A stretch of 64,000 nt of DNA from Pyxidicoccus sp. MSG2 (lineage in GTDB: Bacteria; Myxococcota; Myxococcia; Myxococcales; Myxococcaceae), in assembly GCF_026626705.1 (NCBI RefSeq), contig NZ_JAPNKC010000001.1, forward strand, positions 11,967,001 through 12,031,000, in the 5' to 3' direction. A model generated the notes under the pieces. That model made no database searches. It worked only from the letters and a program-made list of their open reading frames with translations, and was not told the origin of the DNA. The position numbers and the translations under genes are program-made. Numbering within the stretch: the first letter of the stretch is position 1; every line of letters starts with the position of its first letter. Positions 59,205 to 64,000 of the stretch are shown here, one piece after another.

Positions 59205-62200
59205 CTACATGTTGCGCCGGTACTGGCCGCCCACCTCGTACAACGCGCGGGAGAGCTGACCCAGCGTGCACACCTTGCACGCGTCCATCAGCGCGGCGAA
59301 CACGTTGCCGTTGTCCAGCGCGGCGCGGCGCACGGCCTCCAGCGCCTGGGGCGCCGTCGCCGCGTTGCGCTTCCAGAACGCGTCACGCGCGGTGATGGAG
59401 TAGTCCTTCTCCTCCTTCGTCGCGCGAATCACCTCCGGAGGGGTGATGGTGGGCGAGCCCTTCGGGTCCAGGAAGGTGTTCACCCCGACGATGGGCAGCG
59501 TCCCGTCGTGCTTCAGCGTCTCGTAGTAGAGCGACTCCTCTTGAATCTTCGAGCGCTGGTACATGCGCTCCATGGCACCCAGCACGCCGCCGCGCTCGGA
59601 GATGGCGCGGAACTCCGCCAGCACCGCCGCCTCCACCAGGTCCGTCAGCTCTTCGATGATGAACGCACCCTGGTTGGGGTTCTCGTTCTTCGACAGGCCG
59701 AACTCCTTGTTGATGACCAACTGGATGGCGAGGGCCCGCCGCACGCTCTCCTCGGTGGGCGTGGTAATCGCCTCGTCATACGCGTTGGTGTGCAGGGAGT
59801 TGCAGTTGTCATTCAGTGCCAGCAGCGCCTGCAGCGTGGTGCGGATGTCGTTGAACGCGATCTCCTGCGCGTGCAGCGAACGGCCGGACGTCTGGATGTG
59901 GTACTTCAGCTTCTGCGAGCGGTCATTGCCGCCGTACTTGTCCCGGATGGCCTTGGCCCAGATGCGCCGCGCCACGCGCCCGAGCACCGCGTACTCGGGG
60001 TCCATGCCGTTGGAGAAGAAGAACGACAGGTTGGGCGCGAAGTCGTCGATGTGCATCCCTCGCGAAAGGTAGTACTCGACGAAGGTGAAGCCGTTGGCCA
60101 GCGTGAAGGCGAGCTGGGAGATGGGGTTCGCCCCGGCCTCCGCGATGTGGTAGCCGGAGATGCTCACCGAGTAGAAGTTCCGCACCTTCTGGTCGATGAA
60201 GTACTGCTGGATGTCGCCCATGACGCGCAGGGCGAACTCGGTGGAGAAGATGCAGGTGTTCTGCGCCTGGTCCTCCTTGAGGATGTCCGCCTGCACCGTG
60301 CCGCGCACCTGCTGGAGCGTCTTCGCGCGGATCTTCTCGTAGACGTCCTTCGGCAACACCTCGTCGCCGGACACGCCCAGGAGCAGCAGGCCCAGCCCGT
60401 CATTGCCCGCGGGCAACTCGCCCTGGTAGCGCGGGCGGGGCACGCCGCGCTCGCGGTAGATCGCGTCGATCTTCTTCTCCACCGCGTCCACCTGGCCCTG
60501 CTCGCGAATCCACTTCTCGCACTGCTGGTCCACGGCGGCGTTGAGGAAGAAGCCCAACAGCATGGGCGCCGGGCCGTTGATGGTCATCGACACCGACGTG
60601 GACGGGTCCGCCAGGTCGAAGCCCGAGTAGAGCTTCTTCGCGTCGTCCACGTTCGCAATCGACACGCCCGAGTTGCCCACCTTGCCGTAGATGTCCGGCC
60701 GGTGGTCCGGGTCCTCGCCGTACAGCGTCACCGAGTCGAACGCGGTGGACAGGCGCTTCGCCGGCAGGCCGCGCGACACGTAGTGGAAGCGCTTGTTGGT
60801 GCGCTCCGGGCCGCCCTCGCCCGCGAACATGCGCGCGGGGTCCTCGCCCTCGCGCTTGAGCGGGAAGACGCCCGAGGTGAACGGGAAGGCGCCCGGCGCG
60901 TTCTCCCGCAGCAGCCACGTGAGGATGTCACCCCAGTCCTCGTAGCGGGGCAGGGCAATCTTCGGGATGCGCAGGTGCGAGAGGGACTCGGTGTACAGGT
61001 CCAGCTCGATGACCTTGTCGCGCACCTGGTACTGGTACTTCGCCGCCGCGTAGCGCCGCTTCGTCGCCGGCCACTCCGCCAGCAGGCGTCGGCAGTCCGG
61101 GTGCAGGCGGCCCTCCAGGTCCTGGTACAGCGCCACCAGTTCGCTCAGGTACGCGGGCTCGCCCTCCACGCGCTCCGTCACCTGCACCACGTCGGAGGCG
61201 TCCTTCGGCTCGACGATCTCCAGGTGCTTCTTGCCCACGTTGGCGCGCAGGGCCTGGATGGTGCCGTGGAGCTGGTACATGCGCCGGGCGATGGCGGCCT
61301 GCGCGCGCACGAAGCCGTCGTAGGACTCGCAGGCCTCGACGATCTCCGCGAGGTAGCGGGTGCGCTCGGGCGGGATGATCCACTTCTTCTCGCTCATGCC
61401 GGGCGTGAGTGCGAAGTGGGACTGGAGCGGCGCGCCGGTCTTCTTCACCACCGCGTCCATGATGGCGCGGTAGAGCTGATTCATGCCCGGGTCGTTGAAC
61501 TGCGAGGCAATGGTGCCGTGCACGGGCACCGCGTCGTCGGACACGTTGAAGGCGATGTGGTTGCGCTTCCACTGCTTGCGCACGTCGCGCAGCGCGTCCA
61601 ACGAGCCTCGCTTGTCGAACTTGTTGATGGCGATGACGTCCGCGAAGTCGAGCATGTCGATCTTCTCGAGCTGCGTCGCCGCGCCGTACTCGGCCGTCAT
61701 CACGTAGAGCGACACGTCCGAGTGCTCGGTGATTTCGGTGTCCGACTGCCCGATGCCGGACGTCTCCACGATGATGAGGTCGAAGCCCGCCGCCTTGCAG
61801 ACCTCGATGGAGTGGGCCACGTGCCGCGAAAGGGCGAGGTTGCTCTGCCGCGTGGCCATCGAGCGCATGTACACGCGCGAGTTGTCGATGGCGTTCATGC
61901 GGATGCGGTCACCCAGGAGCGCGCCGCCGGACTTGCGCTTGGACGGGTCCACGGAGAGCACGGCGAGCGTCTTGTCCGGGAAGTCCGCCAGGAAGCGGCG
62001 CACCAGCTCGTCCACGAGGCTGGACTTGCCCGCGCCGCCGGTGCCGGTGATGCCGAGCACGGGCACCCGGGGGGCGTCCACGTGGGCCTCCGCCATGGCC
62101 TTGCGCAGCTCCTCACCCGCGTCCGCGAAGTTCTCCGCGATGGTGATGAGCGACGCGATGCGGTCCGGCTGGCGGGGCAGGGGCCGGGCCACCAGCGGCT

Positions 62201-62678
62201 GGAAGTCCGCGGGGCGCTTCTCGAAGTCGCACTTGGAGATGAGGTCGTCGATCATCCCCTGCAGGCCCATGGCCCGGCCGTCGTCCGGCGAGTAGATGCG
62301 CGTGACGCCGTACTTGTGGAGCTCGTCGATCTCCGTGGGGAGGATGGTGCCGCCACCGCCGCCGAACACCTTGATGTTCGCGCCGCGCTGACGGAGCAGG
62401 TCGATCATGTACTTGAAGAACTCGACGTGCCCGCCCTGGTAGGAGGTGATGGCGATGCCCTGGGCGTCCTCCTGGATGGCGCAGTCGACGATCTCCGCCA
62501 CGGAGCGGTTGTGGCCCAGGTGGATGACCTCGGCACCCGACGCCTGCATGAGGCGGCGCATGACGTTGATGGCCGCGTCATGGCCGTCGAACAGGCTGGC
62601 GGCCGTGACGATGCGGACGTGGTGGCTGGGCTTGTAGGGCTGCGGAGGGGTCGGCGTGGTCGGCTGGGCGTGTCGCAC
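59205..62678 (-). CDS. icmF: Fused isobutyryl-CoA mutase IcmF
   Basis: An 1157-residue fusion. The N-terminal cobalamin-binding domain (about 18-150) has the lower-ligand motif DGHDAA (H33), with SYQGGH near 80. A MeaB-like GTPase domain (about 205-420) follows with P-loop GTGGAGKS (212-219) and later G motifs (NKFD). The C-terminal two thirds is the acyl-CoA mutase barrel (TIM-like segments such as [21 protein letters not shown]). This order is the IcmF plan, which interconverts isobutyryl-CoA and butyryl-CoA using adenosylcobalamin. The GTG start lacks a clear ribosome site. meaB and a mutase gene lie upstream in the same direction. Confidence 0.93.
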   Translation of the reverse strand: MRHAQPTTPTPPQPYKPSHHVRIVTAASLFDGHDAAINVMRRLMQASGAEVIHLGHNRSVAEIVDCAIQEDAQGIAITSYQGGHVEFFKYMIDLLRQRGANIKVFGGGGGTILPTEIDELHKYGVTRIYSPDDGRAMGLQGMIDDLISKCDFEKRPADFQPLVARPLPRQPDRIASLITIAENFADAGEELRKAMAEAHVDAPRVPVLGITGTGGAGKSSLVDELVRRFLADFPDKTLAVLSVDPSKRKSGGALLGDRIRMNAIDNSRVYMRSMATRQSNLALSRHVAHSIEVCKAAGFDLIIVETSGIGQSDTEITEHSDVSLYVMTAEYGAATQLEKIDMLDFADVIAINKFDKRGSLDALRDVRKQWKRNHIAFNVSDDAVPVHGTIASQFNDPGMNQLYRAIMDAVVKKTGAPLQSHFALTPGMSEKKWIIPPERTRYLAEIVEACESYDGFVRAQAAIARRMYQLHGTIQALRANVGKKHLEIVEPKDASDVVQVTERVEGEPAYLSELVALYQDLEGRLHPDCRRLLAEWPATKRRYAAAKYQYQVRDKVIELDLYTESLSHLRIPKIALPRYEDWGDILTWLLRENAPGAFPFTSGVFPLKREGEDPARMFAGEGGPERTNKRFHYVSRGLPAKRLSTAFDSVTLYGEDPDHRPDIYGKVGNSGVSIANVDDAKKLYSGFDLADPSTSVSMTINGPAPMLLGFFLNAAVDQQCEKWIREQGQVDAVEKKIDAIYRERGVPRPRYQGELPAGNDGLGLLLLGVSGDEVLPKDVYEKIRAKTLQQVRGTVQADILKEDQAQNTCIFSTEFALRVMGDIQQYFIDQKVRNFYSVSISGYHIAEAGANPISQLAFTLANGFTFVEYYLSRGMHIDDFAPNLSFFFSNGMDPEYAVLGRVARRIWAKAIRDKYGGNDRSQKLKYHIQTSGRSLHAQEIAFNDIRTTLQALLALNDNCNSLHTNAYDEAITTPTEESVRRALAIQLVINKEFGLSKNENPNQGAFIIEELTDLVEAAVLAEFRAISERGGVLGAMERMYQRSKIQEESLYYETLKHDGTLPIVGVNTFLDPKGSPTITPPEVIRATKEEKDYSITARDAFWKRNAATAPQALEAVRRAALDNGNVFAALMDACKVCTLGQLSRALYEVGGQYRRNM

Positions 62679-62753
62679 GCGCGTACACTAAAAGTGCGGT
62701 GCGGGACCGGCAAGCGATTGAAGTTGCGCGTGCTCGCCGTACGACGCGGGCCG

Positions 62754-63737
62754 TCAGGCCGGCATTCGTGGCAGGAAGGCGCCTAGCACCCGCAGTGCGG
62801 CGGAGGTCGGCGTCGCACGGCCTTCGCGCACATCTGTTTCCAGCGAGGGCACGAGGGCGGACACCTCGGGGTGCGCCCGCAGGGCCGCCCGCAGGCCGTC
62901 CTGCACCATGGCCCACATCCAGCCCACCTGCTGCTCCTGGCGGCGGCGCGCCAACTCACCCGACGCGACGCGCCGGGAGACGCGCTCCACGACGGAGTCC
63001 CACAGCTTCTCGATGCCGGTGCCCTCCAGCGCGCTGCACGTGGTGACGACCGGCTCCGCGCCCGGCCGCATGAGGTGCAGGGCGGCGCGGTACTCGGCGC
63101 GGGCCCGCTCGGCGCGGGGCGCGTTGTCGCCGTCCGCCTTGTTGATGGCGACCATGTCCGCGACTTCGAGGATGCCGCGCTTGATGCCCTGTAATTCGTC
63201 GCCCGCGCCCGCGAGCATCAGCACCAGGTAGAAGTCGACCAACTCGGAGACCACCGTCTCCGACTGGCCCACGCCCACCGTCTCCACCAGCACCACGTCG
63301 AAGCCCGCGGCCTCGCACAGCAGGAGCGTCTCGCGAGTCTTGCGCGCCACACCGCCGAGCGTCCCGCTGGACGGGCTGGGGCGGATGTACGCCGCGCTCT
63401 CGCGCGACAGGCGGGCCATGCGCGTCTTGTCACCCAGGATGCTGCCGCCGGAGATGCTGCTCGACGGGTCGATGGCGAGCACCGCCACGCGGTGGCCCTT
63501 GCCCACGAGGTGCATGCCCAGCGCGTCGATGAAGGTGCTCTTGCCCGCGCCCGGCACGCCGCTGATGCCCACGCGCTGGCTGTTCCCCGTGTGGGGCAGC
63601 AGGTGCGTGAGCACCTCCTGCGCGAGCGCCGCGTGACGCGGGTGCTCGCTCTCCACCAGGGTGATGGCGCGCGCGAGCACGGCGCGGTCTCCGGCGCGGA
63701 CGCCGTCCACGTAGGTGGCCGCGGGCAGCAGCTTCAC
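62754..63737 (-). CDS. meaB: MeaB, methylmalonyl-CoA mutase-associated GTPase
   Basis: A 327-residue G3E-type GTPase. The P-loop is [15 protein letters not shown] near 60, with [20 protein letters not shown] and ETVGVGQSE further on and NKADG as the base-recognition motif. MeaB loads and protects the adenosylcobalamin of methylmalonyl-CoA mutase. The GTG start overlaps the stop of the upstream mutase gene (GTGA), which sets its partner. A GGAGG site lies just before the GTG. Confidence 0.95.
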   Translation of the reverse strand: MKLLPAATYVDGVRAGDRAVLARAITLVESEHPRHAALAQEVLTHLLPHTGNSQRVGISGVPGAGKSTFIDALGMHLVGKGHRVAVLAIDPSSSISGGSILGDKTRMARLSRESAAYIRPSPSSGTLGGVARKTRETLLLCEAAGFDVVLVETVGVGQSETVVSELVDFYLVLMLAGAGDELQGIKRGILEVADMVAINKADGDNAPRAERARAEYRAALHLMRPGAEPVVTTCSALEGTGIEKLWDSVVERVSRRVASGELARRRQEQQVGWMWAMVQDGLRAALRAHPEVSALVPSLETDVREGRATPTSAALRVLGAFLPRMPA

Positions 63738-64000
63738 GCCGCCTCCAGCTCGGCGGCGAGCTTGTCGAGCAGCTCCAGGGCCGCCTTCGCGATGACGGTG
63801 CCAGGGCCGAAGATGGCGGCGGCGCCCGCGGCGCGCAGCGCATCGTAGTCCTGGGGCGGAATCACGCCGCCCACCACCACCATGATGTCCTCGCGACCCA
63901 GCTTCGCCAGGGCCTGCTTCAGCTCCGGCACCAGCGTGAGATGTCCCGCGGCGAGCGAGCTGGCGCCCACGATGTGGACGTCGTTCTCCACCGCCTGGCG
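63734..64000 (-). CDS. mutB: Methylmalonyl-CoA mutase, C-terminal cobalamin domain (partial)
   Basis: The gene runs off the right edge; the last 88 codons are visible and read to the window end. The segment [21 protein letters not shown], cut here at the Leu, and the following [18 protein letters not shown] and AIFGPGTVI segments are the end of the B12-binding domain of the mutase large subunit. The enzyme converts (R)-methylmalonyl-CoA to succinyl-CoA. It is coupled to meaB. Confidence 0.92.
   Translation of the reverse strand, partial: RQAVENDVHIVGASSLAAGHLTLVPELKQALAKLGREDIMVVVGGVIPPQDYDALRAAGAAAIFGPGTVIAKAALELLDKLAAELEAA

Noticed and set aside
58854-62786. Rightward ORF of 1310 codons
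   Set aside because: Opposite icmF, whose domains are clear; Leu/Val/His-rich shadow.

Overview
The window is a GC-rich, gene-dense chromosomal segment that reads as a myxobacterium of the Myxococcus/Corallococcus/Pyxidicoccus group. The evidence is many lipoproteins, a diguanylate cyclase directly behind ftsB, a receptor-like pseudokinase, split mla genes, a predicted sphingolipid operon, and ATGA/GTGA stop-start overlaps throughout. I see no insertion sequence, phage gene or CRISPR array. The assignment rests on gene content only; no search was run.

Layout. 1-3000: 3' end of ftsB overlapping a GAF-GAF-GGDEF diguanylate cyclase (DmxA-like), then a lipoprotein. 3142-9100: secreted di-haem oxidoreductase with a glucan-binding-like N-terminus, RsmJ-like methyltransferase, DmpA-type peptidase, D-amino acid transaminase, Uma2 protein. 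9219-13786: exported phosphodiesterase, a lipoprotein/partner pair resembling an outer-membrane-exchange toxin and immunity protein, HAD nucleotidase. 13870-20523: zinc-ribbon protein, pseudokinase, NarL-type regulator, active/inactive M16 peptidase pair, pseudouridine synthase. 20510-23418: lipoprotein, predicted outer-membrane protein, zinc-ribbon/SH3-like protein. 23605-26849: mlaE-mlaF-mlaD with a sigma-54-like promoter before mlaD. 26997-32122: PfkB kinase, PilZ protein, metallophosphoesterase, lipoprotein, psd, hisS.

32306-38630 holds the most novel-looking locus. An S26-type peptidase, a PqqD-like protein, a lipoprotein, a 1027-residue secreted Ig/beta-propeller protein, a 52-codon peptide gene and an HprK-like kinase are packed into one tight operon that runs on into miaA. 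I read it as a possible uncharacterised ribosomally made peptide system with no recognisable cyclase or radical SAM enzyme.

38795-50002: HdeD-like membrane protein, an unusual FAD oxidoreductase-receiver fusion, a REC-GGDEF protein, a TPR protein, tRNA-Leu(CAA), a receiver-cupin protein, RsmB-like methyltransferase, tRNA-Ala(GGC), class I aldolase, and a tolC-mlaC pair that may complement the distant mlaEFD. 50088-57781: a leftward operon (serine palmitoyltransferase, GNAT-like protein, NAD-dependent epimerase) matching the known bacterial ceramide pathway. It faces a rightward operon of an RND/MMPL exporter and an Aur1-like PAP2 protein, across an intergenic region rich in inverted repeats. 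57848-64000: aminotransferase, fused isobutyryl-CoA mutase icmF, meaB and the 3' end of a methylmalonyl-CoA mutase gene.

Themes are c-di-GMP signalling (two cyclases with intact GG[D/E]EF and I-sites, one PilZ protein) and envelope lipid biology (mla, psd, ceramide synthesis, predicted export and headgroup transfer).
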